Assembly: GCF_000733295.1 (NCBI RefSeq)
Contig: NZ_JPMI01000298.1
Location: 25,561 to 89,560 of the forward strand
Direction of reading: 5' to 3'
Length of the DNA stretch: 64,000 nucleotides
Source: Archangium violaceum Cb vi76
GTDB lineage: Bacteria > Myxococcota > Myxococcia > Myxococcales > Myxococcaceae
The notes beneath the pieces were generated by a model. The model saw only the letters and a program-made list of their open reading frames with translations. It ran no database searches and had not been told where the DNA came from. Both the position numbers and the translations under genes were made by a program. Positions 15,901-24,631 of the stretch are shown here, in pieces (positions within the stretch are counted from its first letter, which is position 1; every line of letters begins with the position of its first letter).

Positions 15901-17830
15901 GGGCGACGATGGCGTTGTCCAGCGTACCGTCGCGGGCCGCGCCGGGCTTGGTCTTCTGCAGGTGCACGTTGACGGTGCCCGTCTGGAGCGCCGTCTTGAT
16001 GGCGTCGCCATTGGCCTTCAGCATGCCCACCACCGGGATGGTGATGCTGGCGTCGGTGCCCGCGGGGATGATGCCGCCGGTCGTGTTGTTGGCGATGAGC
16101 ACACCGATGGCGCCCGCGTTCTGCGCGTTCTTGGCCTTGAGGGTGAAGTCGCAGGCGCCGCGGTCCACGAGCGCGATCTTGCCGGTGATCTCCGCCGCGT
16201 TGGTGAAGGCGTCCGTGCTGCAGCCGTTGCTCACGGTTCCATGGAGCGCGACGGCCACGTTCCCGGTGACGTCATACCCCTGGGGGCCGAACGCCGCGGG
16301 GTTGGCGGAGATCGTCATGCCCGCGGGCGTGCTGACGCTCACGGTGAAGAGCGAGACCGGGTTGAACACGTACATCTGCATCCGCGGCGGCGCGCCGTCC
16401 GCGGGAGTGGACATGTTGGCGTTGTCCAGGCTGCCGTAGTCCTGGGCCTCGGCGCGCATCCGGTCGCCTTCGACACCGCCGCGGCCGAAGTTGTAGGCCT
16501 GCGCGTTGCCGGAGGCCTCGTCGAAGCCGGCGGCGTAGAACGAGTCGTGCAGCCAGTTGGTGACGTAGAAGAGGTTCGTCACCGCCGCCTGGCGCTGGTT
16601 GGCGTCGAAGCCAGGCGCCTTGGTCAGGTCGTAGAGGTAGTCGAAGCCCGGATCGGAGGCCTCGCCCGTGAGGACCGCGCGCACGTCCTGGCTGCCGGGC
16701 TGGAAGCCGTCCGGCACCGACAGGTCGGCGTAGGCGTCCACGTTGTTGCCCACCGTCTCGGTGGAGCCCGCGGGGAGCCACGGATCATTGCCGGGCAGGC
16801 TGGAGATCGTGATGCTGTTGGGCAGCCGGTCCAGCGGCACGTCCACGCCATCCGGAATGCCGGGCTGGTAGGGCGTGGTGTCGGTGCCGTGCGGGCCGTC
16901 ATGCGGGGTATAGGGCGCCGTCGCGTCCGCCCACACCTTGTAGCGGTACTCGGTGCCCGCGTGCGCGGACAGGTTGTTGCGCATCAGCAGCGAGCCGTCC
17001 ACCGCCGACACCACGAAGGAGTGGTAGTCCGAGCCCGTGCCGTTCCGTGCGCCGGAGTTCACCTCCACGTACCAGGCCGGCACCAGGCCGTCCGGCATCG
17101 TGTAGTAGACCTGCTTGGCGCGAGCGGGCACCACCAGGGTGTGGGTGAGGACGTGGGCGGAGCTCGCGTCCAGCTCGTAGTGCGAGTAGGGCCCGTTCAC
17201 CTTGCCGGTGGACACGAAGCCACGCGCCGGCATGGAGATGCCGGTCTGGTCCTGGAAGGCGATGGCGATGGCCTGCTCGGCGGAGAGCCTGAAGGCGTTG
17301 GCCGCGCCGAGGCTGGCCTTGCGGGCCGACTGCGCGGGCGCCAGGTAGCCGGAGACGGCCACCAGCTCGAGGTCGCGGTCCATGATGACCTTGACCTCGT
17401 TGCGGAAGACCTCGATGCCGTCCACCTTCTGGGCGAAGCTGGCGATGACGGGGCCCTTGCCGGTCTGGTGCACCGACTTGAGCACCACTGCGGACACGTC
17501 CTCGGAGCCCACGCGGTACAGGTCCGCCACCGACTGCAGGTGCGCGCGAGCGGCCTGGTCCGGCTTACGGGCTCCCAGCGCCTTGCTCATGCTCGTCGTG
17601 GAGCTCGTGCTCGCACGGGTGTTCCATACGAAGCTCGGGACTCCGAGCCGATCCTCCATCTGCGAAACACGCAGGCCGCGCGTCCGGAGAGCGTCGTCCT
17701 TGGCGGCGAGAGCCATCTCCTCCTGGCGAGCCAGGAAGGCGTCGAAATTTCCTCGAGTCGCGGCCAGGGCACTTCCGCTCGCGAGGGGCGTGAGCAACAA
17801 GCTGGCCCACAACGTTTGCCTCAAACGCAT
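12935..17830 (-). CDS. Secreted M36 (fungalysin-type) metalloprotease with PA insert, PKD-like repeats and MYXO-CTERM tail
   Basis: 1631 residues. ATG 17830 has GGAGG just upstream and begins a signal peptide (MRLRQTLWASLLLTPLASGS). A fungalysin-type propeptide follows (about 60-230). The catalytic domain has the zinc motif HEWGH near residue 643 (AIVAHEWGHYISNRL). A protease-associated insert (ALVDRGACDFTLKAKNAQ) lies just before it. A beta-sandwich region (about 900-1210) and about four PKD/cadherin-like repeats (about 1215-1590) follow, with recurring DPDGD..YTW.QLSGP motifs. The C-terminus has a Gly/Ser/Cys stretch (MGCSSTGGSG), a hydrophobic helix and SRRRTFGRG, the MYXO-CTERM pattern for sorting to the cell surface. 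The role is probably extracellular protein degradation in predation or nutrition. It is monocistronic. Confidence 0.93.
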   Translation of the reverse strand: MRLRQTLWASLLLTPLASGSALAATRGNFDAFLARQEEMALAAKDDALRTRGLRVSQMEDRLGVPSFVWNTRASTSSTTSMSKALGARKPDQAARAHLQSVADLYRVGSEDVSAVVLKSVHQTGKGPVIASFAQKVDGIEVFRNEVKVIMDRDLELVAVSGYLAPAQSARKASLGAANAFRLSAEQAIAIAFQDQTGISMPARGFVSTGKVNGPYSHYELDASSAHVLTHTLVVPARAKQVYYTMPDGLVPAWYVEVNSGARNGTGSDYHSFVVSAVDGSLLMRNNLSAHAGTEYRYKVWADATAPYTPHDGPHGTDTTPYQPGIPDGVDVPLDRLPNSITISSLPGNDPWLPAGSTETVGNNVDAYADLSVPDGFQPGSQDVRAVLTGEASDPGFDYLYDLTKAPGFDANQRQAAVTNLFYVTNWLHDSFYAAGFDEASGNAQAYNFGRGGVEGDRMRAEAQDYGSLDNANMSTPADGAPPRMQMYVFNPVSLFTVSVSTPAGMTISANPAAFGPQGYDVTGNVAVALHGTVSNGCSTDAFTNAAEITGKIALVDRGACDFTLKAKNAQNAGAIGVLIANNTTGGIIPAGTDASITIPVVGMLKANGDAIKTALQTGTVNVHLQKTKPGAARDGTLDNAIVAHEWGHYISNRLIGDANGLVNYQGGAMGEGWGDFHALMMQVRDSDRTVADNNLFQGVYTVSAYVTSGPGVPGAYYGIRRVPYSTSFEKNALTFKHIANGNPLPDTHPVAFQGDGRINSEVHNGGEVWATMLWECYASLLNAYPFAEAERRMKQYLVAAYKATPSSPTYIEARDALLSVAKASDAADYTRFVNAFARRGMGFGAKAPDRDSQDFIGVVESYQTGNTLEVVSIRLDDTLEGCDQDGVLDVGETGYLTVTLRNVGGDTTSAFNATLATTGATATFETPSGNTIAFPPLAPGQTATGKLALKLMSTTGTEPRAGITLTLDGPSLPDASKSVGYNGLVNTDESAGNSDLDTVEGQTTAWTSSVMGSGPEQPWQRVEEKGNHYWNGRNLPFTADIALTSPWVQVREDADFIFRYKYRYSFETDNGNYEELWFDGATVEVTTDGIVWHNVAAYEVDPGYTGLIGDGSATNPLDGLPGYTALSAAFPAFESAELNFGRELAGKRVQFRFRIGSDPGVGAHGLDVDDLEFAGIDASQLPFGGPVRETFEGPAGDPSTLVCNRRPVANSGKGPQAVANFTLDPTTGAKVYTTVQLDGSGSFDPDGDALTYTWTQLSGPPVTLTDATTARPTFTPRVANSETFVFQLVVNDGKENSAPANVTLYVLTDHDPVVEAGADFEAASRSTVTLSGSVTDPDGDLVLGSLWFQLSGPEVALKDDGALETTFTAPDVKEDTELVFLLLAQTNELVGEDIVTVTIKKSNRHPVVKGLNEMTVEERSSVTLTAEGSDADDDALSYRWVQTGGPRVELSGADTATLSFTAPEVLGETLVTFSLIAKDADGAESEAVTALVTVTDVNRTPTALARKSSGGSVAGDTITLDGTGSTDPDGNTLTYQWRQVSGPSVTLTSTDGAVTSFVSPKSKDGATLVFELTVSDGKASATNQVTVDVPKEQSGGMGCSSTGGSGQSTMVSMLLLGAGLLFSRRRTFGRG

Positions 17831-18064
17831 GCAGCCTCCGTCTTGAAACTGGGGGGTTCCCGGTCTCCACATCCCCTACTGAACGAGCCAGGGTCCGGGA
17901 GGTCGCATGATAGTCGCAATTTCGACAGGTCGCTCAAGCACCCCCCCTGTGCTGGCGTGTCTTTCGCGCAGCGGGCAATGGAGTTGCATGGAGACCGAAG
18001 CACCGGATTCCCGGCGCGACTTACATGAATGGCTGAGCTTCGCGGTTTCCTGTGCGCGCGTTTC

Positions 18065-19642
18065 TCAATTTCGGGAGAAGCGATTGATCAGATTGGCGAG
18101 TGCCATCACCAGTTCGATCGGATCCACGGGCTTGGGCACGTATACGTGGAAGCCCGCGCTCAGGGCACGCGTGCGATCCTCCAACCGCGTATAGGCGGTG
18201 AGGGCGGCGGCGGGCACCTGGCCTCCTCGTGCTGGAGGCAGGGCGCGCACCTGGCGGATGAGCGTGTACCCATCCGCGTCCGGCATGCCGATGTCCGAGA
18301 CGAGCAGATCCGGCGGGGCACGCTGCAACTGCTCGAGCGCCTCGGCCGCGCTGGAGGCGGAGGACACCACCGCGCCGCGCTCCTCCAGCAGCGCGCGCAG
18401 CAGCTCGCGGATGCCCTGCTCGTCATCCACCACCAGCACGCGCACGCCGGAGAGATCCGGCAGGTACGCGGCCAGCGAGGGATCCGGAAGCATCGACGCG
18501 ATGCCCGGAGACGCGCCCTCCGCGCCGCGCGCCGCGATCAGGGGCAGGCGCAAGGTGAAGGTGGAGCCGTGGCCCTCGCCCTCGCTGTGGGCCTGGACGG
18601 TGCCGCCATGCAGCTCCACCAGGTGGCGCACGATGGCCAGTCCCAGTCCCAGGCCTCCGTAACGGCGGGCGGAGCCGCCGTCGGCCTGCCGGAAGCGCTC
18701 GAAGACGTGGGGCAGGAAGGCGGGCTCGATGCCCTTGCCCGAGTCGGTCACCTGCAACTCCACGTGCTCCTCCACGCACCGCAGCCGGGCCGACACCTTG
18801 CCTCCATCGGGCGTGAACTTGATGGCGTTGGTGAGCAGGTTCCACGCCACCTGCTGCAGCCGCTGGGCATCTCCCTGGACGGGGCCCACCCCGGGCTCCA
18901 ACTGGGGCTCGAGCTGGATGTTGCGGGCGGCCGCCACCGGACGCACCGCTTCCAGCGCCGCCTCCACCACGGGCGCCAGCTTCACCGGCTGCATCTCCAG
19001 GCGCATCCTCCCGGCGACGATGCGCGAGATGTCCAGCAGATCATCGACGATCTGCGCCTGGGCCCTGGCGCTGCGCTCCACCGTTTCCAGGGCGCGCGTC
19101 TGCTTCTCCGGGGGGAGCGTGTTGGTGCGCAGGATGCTGGTCCAGCCGAGGATGGCCGTGAGCGGGGTGCGCAGCTCGTGCGAGACGGTGGCGAGGAAGT
19201 CGTCCTTGGCGCGGTTGGCCTCCTCGGCCCGATCGCGCTCCTGGCGCACCTGCTCGAACGTCTGGCGCGCGCGCTGCCGCGCGGTGATGTCCGCCGTCAC
19301 GTCCCGGAGCAGGACGAGCACTCCCTCTTCGGAGGGGAACACCCGGGCCTCCAGCCAGACCCCGAGGGAAGCGAAGTACTCCTCCACGGTTACTGGCGTA
19401 CTCTCCGCGAGCGCACGGTGGCAGGCCCGGTGGAGCTCCGTCTCCTCCAACCCGGGCAGCTCCGCCCAGAGCCGGCGGCCGAGCAGCAGGTGCCGGGAGC
19501 GGCCCAGGATGCGCTCGGCGCTGGTGTTGACGTAGGTGGGCCGCCCCTGGACGTCGAGTGCGAGCACTCCGTCCGTGACGACCTCGAGGTACTGCTCGAG
19601 TCGCGGCGGCGCGTGGCCGTGCGTGTCCGTCAGGGGAATCAT
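18065..19642 (-). CDS. Hybrid PAS sensor histidine kinase/response regulator
   Basis: 525 residues, no membrane segment, so cytoplasmic. Order: PAS domain (about 15-125), a short coiled coil ([19 protein letters not shown]), HisKA with His155 ([17 protein letters not shown]), HATPase ([44 protein letters not shown]), then a C-terminal receiver (about 400-515) with VLVVDDEQ and the phospho-acceptor Asp in [13 protein letters not shown]. All catalytic boxes look intact. No adjacent DNA-binding regulator is visible, so it is an orphan hybrid kinase that probably feeds a phosphorelay elsewhere. The ATG start lacks a clear ribosome site. Confidence 0.93.
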   Translation of the reverse strand: MIPLTDTHGHAPPRLEQYLEVVTDGVLALDVQGRPTYVNTSAERILGRSRHLLLGRRLWAELPGLEETELHRACHRALAESTPVTVEEYFASLGVWLEARVFPSEEGVLVLLRDVTADITARQRARQTFEQVRQERDRAEEANRAKDDFLATVSHELRTPLTAILGWTSILRTNTLPPEKQTRALETVERSARAQAQIVDDLLDISRIVAGRMRLEMQPVKLAPVVEAALEAVRPVAAARNIQLEPQLEPGVGPVQGDAQRLQQVAWNLLTNAIKFTPDGGKVSARLRCVEEHVELQVTDSGKGIEPAFLPHVFERFRQADGGSARRYGGLGLGLAIVRHLVELHGGTVQAHSEGEGHGSTFTLRLPLIAARGAEGASPGIASMLPDPSLAAYLPDLSGVRVLVVDDEQGIRELLRALLEERGAVVSSASSAAEALEQLQRAPPDLLVSDIGMPDADGYTLIRQVRALPPARGGQVPAAALTAYTRLEDRTRALSAGFHVYVPKPVDPIELVMALANLINRFSRN

Positions 19643-19845
19643 GAGGGAGATCGTGACAGGTCGAACTCCCGCTTGCCTGCTCCTGCCCGCGACGGCTCCC
19701 GGACAACGCCCGGCAGTGAACGGGGTAAGTGGGGATTCTCAGGTCGCGAGACCGCCAGCGTTGGACGCCCCACGGTTGCCTGCCCTGCCAGGGGCGAAGC
19801 GCGTCTGGGTTGTGCCCGCGGAGCCCCGCCGTTATCAGGGGCGGC

Positions 19846-20133
19846 GTGTCGGAGCCAAAGGAAGTCCAGCCCCGGTGGGAAGGGCTGGTGTTCGTCTGCC
19901 GCAAGTGCATGAAGCGCGCGGGGGCGGAGGACGTGCGGAGCACGCTCGAGGAGGAGCTGGGCCGGGGCGTGCGCGTGGTGCGCAGCAGTTGCCTGAAGCT
20001 GTGCCCCAAGGGCCGCGTCACCGTGGTGGTGGGCAGCGGCGAGGGCATGCGCTGCCTGCTCGTCGATCCCGAGGAGGACGCGGACTCGCTCGTCCGCGCC
20101 GTCTCCCGTGCGCTCGGCCGTCCGCTGGAGTGA
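19846..20133 (+). CDS. Thioredoxin-like [2Fe-2S] ferredoxin-type protein
   Basis: 95 residues with a GTG start (VSEPKEVQPRWEGLVFVCRKC). Four cysteines sit in the order CRKC...CLKLC, the pattern of the thioredoxin-fold [2Fe-2S] ferredoxin family; the 4-residue spacing of the second pair (SSCLKLCPKG) fits that family. It is probably an electron carrier or (2Fe-2S)-binding adaptor of unknown partner. Its stop codon abuts that of the convergent SnoaL-like gene with no gap. Confidence 0.75.
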   Translation: MSEPKEVQPRWEGLVFVCRKCMKRAGAEDVRSTLEEELGRGVRVVRSSCLKLCPKGRVTVVVGSGEGMRCLLVDPEEDADSLVRAVSRALGRPLE

Positions 20134-20574
20134 CTATGGGATCACGCCCGCCTGCCGCAGCAGGGTGGAGAGATCGTAGAAGGCCTGGTAGTGGCAGATG
20201 CGGCCGTCGCGGAACTCCCAGCGGTCCACGCCGGTGATGGACATGCGCTTGCCGGTCGGCTGGGCGCCGTTGGGCAGCGGGCCCGTCATCGTCCCCGACA
20301 GCCGCCAGTGGAACATCACCGACCTGCCATCCGCGGCCAGGTAGGGCGGATCCATGATGTCGCAGGTCAGGTCCGGGAAGGCGGTGAAGGAGCCCTCCAG
20401 CAGCATCATCGCCGTGGCACTGCCCTGGCCGGGCTGTGGCAGCATGGGATCCGCCCAGGACACGTCCTCGGTGATCAGCGCCTGGAGCGGGTTCGAGGCG
20501 GACTCCTTCTTCGTCCATGCAGCGGCGTAGCGGCGCACGAAGTCATTGATGAATTCCTGGGTGATTGTGGCCAT
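20134..20574 (-). CDS. SnoaL-like/NTF2-fold protein
   Basis: 146 residues; the ATG has GGGAG nine bases upstream. The alpha+beta cone fold of the SnoaL/NTF2 superfamily is suggested by FINDFVRRYAAAW near the start, a central DPMLPQPGQG, FTAFPDLTCDI, and the closing DRWEFRDGRICHYQAFYD. Family members are polyketide cyclases, isomerases or ligand-binding proteins. No biosynthetic genes are nearby, so the substrate is unknown. Confidence 0.75.
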   Translation of the reverse strand: MATITQEFINDFVRRYAAAWTKKESASNPLQALITEDVSWADPMLPQPGQGSATAMMLLEGSFTAFPDLTCDIMDPPYLAADGRSVMFHWRLSGTMTGPLPNGAQPTGKRMSITGVDRWEFRDGRICHYQAFYDLSTLLRQAGVIP

Positions 20575-20679
20575 GCGAGACGGCTCCCCGGCTGTTAGAT
20601 GGAGGTCCGGAGCCTGTCAGTTCGCTGTTCAACCTGCCAAGGACGCGGCGGGTACAGTGGTGCCCCCGCTCCGGGAAGG

Positions 20680-20714
20680 ATGTGGCACAACGCCACGGTC
20701 CCGGAACGCCACAT
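20680..20714 (+). promoter_or_regulatory. Inverted repeats between the SnoaL-like and hemerythrin-like genes
   Basis: GTGGC-ACAAC-GCCAC (20682-20696) forms a short hairpin or operator-like palindrome, and the left arm ATGTGGC (20680-20686) also pairs with GCCACAT (20708-20714). It sits in the 237-bp divergent region about 100 bp before the start at 20812. It could be a regulator site shared by both genes. Pattern evidence only. Confidence 0.3.
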
Positions 20715-20811
20715 TCCAGGGGGGTGCCCAGGGTTGTGGCGGGACGCTACAGTTCGAGTCTGGCTGCATTCGTGGAACCCTTCGTGGAACCGCAAGAGAA
20801 GGAGCGTTGGC

Positions 20812-21303
20812 ATGTCCGTCGCAGTGGGATCCCCCGACATGATCAATCGGGTGGAGACGTTGAAGAGGGACCACGGCCGGCTGCGCGTGCTCCTCGGCGC
20901 ATGCGACGGAGCGAGCCCGGTGGAGCTGCCGGGTCTGATGCGGCAACTCCATGATGTCTTCATTCCCCACCAGCGGGCGAAGGAGCAGCTCTACGACGTG
21001 GTGGTGGCGGCCTGCCAGGAGTCGAAGGACGCGACCTCGCTCACGCTGCTCAACATCTTCCGCACCAACCTGACGGTGATGTCCAACGCGGTGCTCGGCT
21101 TCTTCTCGCACGTGGACTCGGATCCGGAGCGGCTCCGCCAGCGCTTCCGGACGGTGTCCGCCGCGCTGCGCTCCCTGATGGACACCGAGGAGAAGTCCGT
21201 CTTCCCCCTGTGCCTGCGCCAGCAGACGCGCATGAAGCAGCCCGCCCAGGCGCTGCGTATCCAGACCCTCTCCTCGCCGTCGTGGCAGGCAGGTGGCCGA
21301 TGA
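20812..21303 (+). CDS. Hemerythrin-like helical-bundle protein
   Basis: 163 residues; ATG 20812 is preceded by AGAAGGAG. The all-helical sequence has the look of a hemerythrin-like (HHE) bundle: LKRDHGRLRVLLGAC, LHDVFIPHQRAKEQLYDVV, and a late LMDTEEKSVFPLCL helix. The His/Glu ligand spacing is not perfectly canonical, so metal binding is not certain. The stop overlaps the start of the GAF gene (ATGA), so the two are translationally coupled. This suggests one oxygen, iron or redox-related function. Confidence 0.55.
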   Translation: MSVAVGSPDMINRVETLKRDHGRLRVLLGACDGASPVELPGLMRQLHDVFIPHQRAKEQLYDVVVAACQESKDATSLTLLNIFRTNLTVMSNAVLGFFSHVDSDPERLRQRFRTVSAALRSLMDTEEKSVFPLCLRQQTRMKQPAQALRIQTLSSPSWQAGGR

Positions 21304-21986
21304 GCTTCGTGCCGCCCAAGGACATGTCGGTGCTCGACGACACCGAGCGGATGTCCTCCTTCGACGCCCCGCTGCTCGAGTCCTCGCCGGATCCGGAGCT
21401 CCAGGCGCTCGTGACCGAGGCCACCGCGTTGACGGGCTTCCCCATCGGGCTGGTGAGCCTGGTGGTGCGGAAGATCCAGTTCTTCCGGGCACAGGTGGGG
21501 CTGCCGCCGGACCTCTCCGCGACGCTCGCCACCGATCGCTGCACGTCCTTCTGCCAGTTCGTGGTGGCCCGGGGTGGGCCCCTGGAGATCGAGGACACCT
21601 CGCGCGAGCCCGGCCTGCCCAGGGATCTGGTGGAGCGCTACGGCATCCGGGCCTACGTGGGCTTCCCGTTGAAGGTGCGGGGGCAGACGGTGGGCTCCTT
21701 CTGCGTCATCGGCGCGCAGCCCGCGCGGCTGACGGCCGAGGTGCTGACGAAGCTGGAGCAACTGGCCGGGCGCGCCAGCGCTCGTCTGGAGGCGCTGGCA
21801 GGCCAGACGCCGGCCCCGGCGTCCTCCTCCGAGGCCGAGGAGAAGGCCCGGAACGCGTGGCTGGCCGTCGCCGAGGCCCAGCCGTTGCTGAGCCTCAGTG
21901 AGCGTTTCGCCGATGGGCAGATGTCGTTCGAGGAGTTCCAGCGGGGCCTCGGAGCCCTGGCGGGGCTCACGGACTCGTCCGACTGA
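21300..21986 (+). CDS. GAF-domain protein
   Basis: 228 residues. Residues about 30-170 form a GAF domain: LVTEATALTGFPIGLVSLV, a Cys-rich segment DRCTSFCQFVV, the conserved YVGFPLKVRGQTVGSFCVIG, then a helix. A C-terminal acidic helical tail (SLSERFADGQMSFEEFQRGL) follows. It has no output domain, so it probably works through a partner. The ATG overlaps the stop of the hemerythrin-like gene, pointing to a two-gene sensory unit. The ligand (cyclic nucleotide, redox signal or haem) cannot be told from sequence. Confidence 0.82.
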   Translation: MSFVPPKDMSVLDDTERMSSFDAPLLESSPDPELQALVTEATALTGFPIGLVSLVVRKIQFFRAQVGLPPDLSATLATDRCTSFCQFVVARGGPLEIEDTSREPGLPRDLVERYGIRAYVGFPLKVRGQTVGSFCVIGAQPARLTAEVLTKLEQLAGRASARLEALAGQTPAPASSSEAEEKARNAWLAVAEAQPLLSLSERFADGQMSFEEFQRGLGALAGLTDSSD

Positions 21987-22037
21987 CCCTCGTCCGGGCC
22001 GCCCGCGCTATGCTCCGGGCGGAGACCGAGGGGGCGC

Positions 22038-24020
22038 ATGAATCTTCCAAGAGAGCTGGTCGAGGCGGTGCGCAGACACCAGGTGGTTCCCTTCGTGGGC
22101 GCCGGTGTGAGCATGGGGGTGAAGCGGGGGCTGTTTCCCTCGTGGAAGCAGCTTCTGGAGGGGCTCGCGGAGCGGCTGGAGCAGGAGGCGCTTCCGGAGC
22201 CGGTGGTCGCCGAGGTGCGCAAGTGCATCGCCGGGGGCGACTTCCTCACGGCGGCGGAGCTGGGCTTCAAGGAGATGGGGGCCTTCCGCTTCAACCGCTT
22301 CCTGCGCGAGCGGCTGCGCGTGCACCGGCCGGCCGACGCGGAGCTCTCCGTGGTGCGGGCGCTCTGGGGCCTGCGGCCCGAGGTGATGCTCACCACCAAC
22401 TACGATGACGTCCTGCTGTGGGGCCAGGAGGGCGCGGAGCCCATCTCCAATGATCAGGACGACGAGCTGCACCTGATGGACGCGGAGGCCTCGCCGGACG
22501 CGCCGCGGCTCTGGTACCTGCACGGCACCATCCACCGGCTCTCGACGCTCATCCTCGGTGGGGCCGACTACGCGCGGCTCTACGGGGATGGGACCCAGCA
22601 GCATGGCCGCTACTCGCACTACACGAACGCGCTGGTCCGGCTGCGCGAGTGGATCCGCGCCAGACCCTTCCTCTACGTGGGCTTCAGCTTCAGTGATCCC
22701 TACGTGCTCAAGCAGATAGAGCACGTGCTGGGCATCACGAAGGGACGGCACGTGCCGAGCTTCGCGCTGATGAAGAAGGGGAGCATCGAGCGCGGCGCGC
22801 TGTGGCCCCGCTACAACATCCAGCTCATCGAGTACGAGGATCACGGTCCGCCGCTGGCGGCCTGCCTGAACGCGCTGTCACGGGCGGCGTTCGGGACGGG
22901 CATACCCGCGCCCGCGCCCATCCACAGGGGGCCCGCGATGGGGCCCGCGGCCGCATCGGACGCCTCCGTGCTCGAGCTCCTCACGTTCCGGTCCGGAGAG
23001 CCTCGAGCTTCTCCCTCACAACCGGCGCCCGCGGCCCCGCCGCAGCCCGCTCCCGTTCCACTGGAGTCGGCTCCCATCCCGTTGGATCCGCCACACGTTC
23101 CGCGGGAGGCGCTGGAGCATGTGTACGCGCACATCCTCCGGCACCGGCACCGGCTGGTGCTGTTCGCGCCCGAGGACGGCGGAGAGGAGGCGATCGCGCG
23201 CCGCGTGGCGCGGCAGTACGGGGAGCGGGTCTCCTGGCTGGAGCCGCCGAACGTGCCGGACTGCACGGAAGCCGACTACTGCCGCGCCCTCGCGGGAGAC
23301 AATCGCGTCACGAGCTTCGACGCCCTGGTGGAGCACCTGCGCCAGCGGGCCGAGGGACTCGGACGTGAGCACCTGTTCGTCCTGCGCTACGAGTGGGGGC
23401 CGTTGGGACACCTGGACACGCTCGGCAAGCACCTGCGGCGGTGGATGGAGGCGCCGTCGAAGGTGGAGTTGCACCTGCTGGTGGTGGGAGGAGGCGCGCG
23501 GGGCGGGTGGCTGCTGCACAACGTGTCGAAGTCCTCCGTGTTCTCGGACGCGGTGAAGCGCGAGGTGCCCGACTTCACGGTGGACGAGGTGTGGCAGTTG
23601 CTCGACGCGGCGGACCTGGATGGGGAGCGGTGGGCCCGGGATGTCCACGAGGCCACGGGCGGTCATCCGGGCCTGCTCGAGGAGCTCCTGGCCGGGGCGG
23701 GGGCGCTCGACCGGAAGTCGGTGACGGAGAGACTGGCGCGCAGCCCGTGGGTGCGAGGCGCGCTCCAGGAGCGGCTGCGTGAGGACGAACGCAACGGCGC
23801 CTCGGGGACGCGGAGCTGCCGTTTCGTGCTGGAGGAGTTGCTCGCGGGCCGGCCCGTGAACGCGCTCGAACCGCTGGACTACCACCTCGAGCAACCGGAG
23901 GTGCGGCTGTACTTCTCCGGGCTGGTGCGCGGTGACGAGGAAGGGAGGACCGTGCTGCGGTGCCGGGCGGTGGAGCTCGCCGCGAGGGACGAGCTGGCGC
24001 GCAAGGACGGGCGGTCGTGA
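22038..24020 (+). CDS. SIR2-like domain protein with degenerate STAND/AAA-like C-terminal half
   Basis: 660 residues, preceded by a GAGGGGGCGC site. Residues 1-300 are a SIR2-like NAD-binding domain: GAGVS (21-25), TTNYDD (119-124), LHGTIH (161-166), GFSFSDPY (215-222). A Pro/Ala-rich linker (about 310-365) leads to an NTPase-like half whose P-loop position reads VLFAPEDGGEEAIARRVARQ, lacking the GKS/T. It keeps a late HEATGGHPGLLEEL motif of AAA/STAND proteins and a winged-helix-like end. SIR2 fused to STAND-type modules is a known anti-phage architecture, in which NAD is depleted on sensing infection. Here the ATPase looks inactive, so sensing may work differently. No partner gene is adjacent. 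Confidence 0.85.
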   Translation: MNLPRELVEAVRRHQVVPFVGAGVSMGVKRGLFPSWKQLLEGLAERLEQEALPEPVVAEVRKCIAGGDFLTAAELGFKEMGAFRFNRFLRERLRVHRPADAELSVVRALWGLRPEVMLTTNYDDVLLWGQEGAEPISNDQDDELHLMDAEASPDAPRLWYLHGTIHRLSTLILGGADYARLYGDGTQQHGRYSHYTNALVRLREWIRARPFLYVGFSFSDPYVLKQIEHVLGITKGRHVPSFALMKKGSIERGALWPRYNIQLIEYEDHGPPLAACLNALSRAAFGTGIPAPAPIHRGPAMGPAAASDASVLELLTFRSGEPRASPSQPAPAAPPQPAPVPLESAPIPLDPPHVPREALEHVYAHILRHRHRLVLFAPEDGGEEAIARRVARQYGERVSWLEPPNVPDCTEADYCRALAGDNRVTSFDALVEHLRQRAEGLGREHLFVLRYEWGPLGHLDTLGKHLRRWMEAPSKVELHLLVVGGGARGGWLLHNVSKSSVFSDAVKREVPDFTVDEVWQLLDAADLDGERWARDVHEATGGHPGLLEELLAGAGALDRKSVTERLARSPWVRGALQERLREDERNGASGTRSCRFVLEELLAGRPVNALEPLDYHLEQPEVRLYFSGLVRGDEEGRTVLRCRAVELAARDELARKDGRS

Positions 24021-24025
24021 AGAGA

Positions 24026-24054
24026 GGGCCGGTGCTTCAGGGAGACACCGGCCC
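24026..24054. terminator. Stem-loop between convergent genes
   Basis: GGGCCGGTG (24026-24034) and CACCGGCCC (24046-24054) pair over 9 bp with an 11-base loop, six bases after the SIR2-like gene's stop. A second stem, CCAGGGG-AGAC-CCCCTGG (24085-24102), ends at the stop of the convergent small gene. Neither has a strong T-run. Confidence 0.45.
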
Positions 24055-24103
24055 CGCGCGTCTCAGGACGAGGATGCTCGCCCTCCAGGGGAGACCCCCT
24101 GGG

Positions 24104-24466
24104 CTACCTGGGCCCGTAGCGCGTCTTGAGCTCGGCCATGGACAGACCGCTCCAGCGGGAGAGCAGCTCCACGACGTCCCGGGCTTGCAGGAAGTAGAGC
24201 GTGTCTCCGGAGAACACGGAGAGGAAGACGCCGCCGCAGTGGGGCAGTCTGGCGCCGCTCGACTCGAGGTAGTCCACGAGCCGGGGCAGGGTGTGGTCGA
24301 GCAGGAAGGAGCGGACGTTCTCGGCGGGCAGCACGAGCTCGTAGCTGGTGGCGCCGGAGAGCTCGTCTCCAGCCTCGGCGCGGATGCGGGCGATGGCCTG
24401 GTTGGCCTCCAGGGCGGGGGCGCGGTCGAAGGCGAGGCGGAGCAATTCGTCGGCGGCGGCGTCCAT
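24104..24466 (-). CDS. Hypothetical protein, small soluble
   Basis: 120 residues. ATG 24466 has AGGAG nine bases upstream, which fixes this start over longer in-frame options. The sequence is acidic and helical at the N-terminus (MDAAADELLRLAFDRAPALE) with a beta-like centre (GGVFLSVFSGDTLYFL) and ends AELKTRYGPR. No family was recognised. It is convergent with the SIR2-like gene and divergent from pcm, and nothing in it suggests a defence role. Confidence 0.65.
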   Translation of the reverse strand: MDAAADELLRLAFDRAPALEANQAIARIRAEAGDELSGATSYELVLPAENVRSFLLDHTLPRLVDYLESSGARLPHCGGVFLSVFSGDTLYFLQARDVVELLSRWSGLSMAELKTRYGPR

Positions 24467-24631
24467 GCGTGGGCTCTCCTGCCCGGATTCCCACCATGGC
24501 CCTCCGGGAAGTGCAAGGGGAAGCCTCGGCGAGTGTCGTCGGGAAGGGGTGGACGCGGTGGCTGGCCGTTCCTTCCACGGGGGAGCGGGGCAGGGCCTGC
24601 GGTGGCGGCCTCGCGTGGTTAGGCTCGTCCC

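Noticed and set aside
4911..24020. A single defence island spanning the RT and SIR2 loci
   Set aside because: About 14 kb of housekeeping and unrelated genes (greA, recG, protease, kinase) separate them, with no integrase, tRNA site or other mobile marker.
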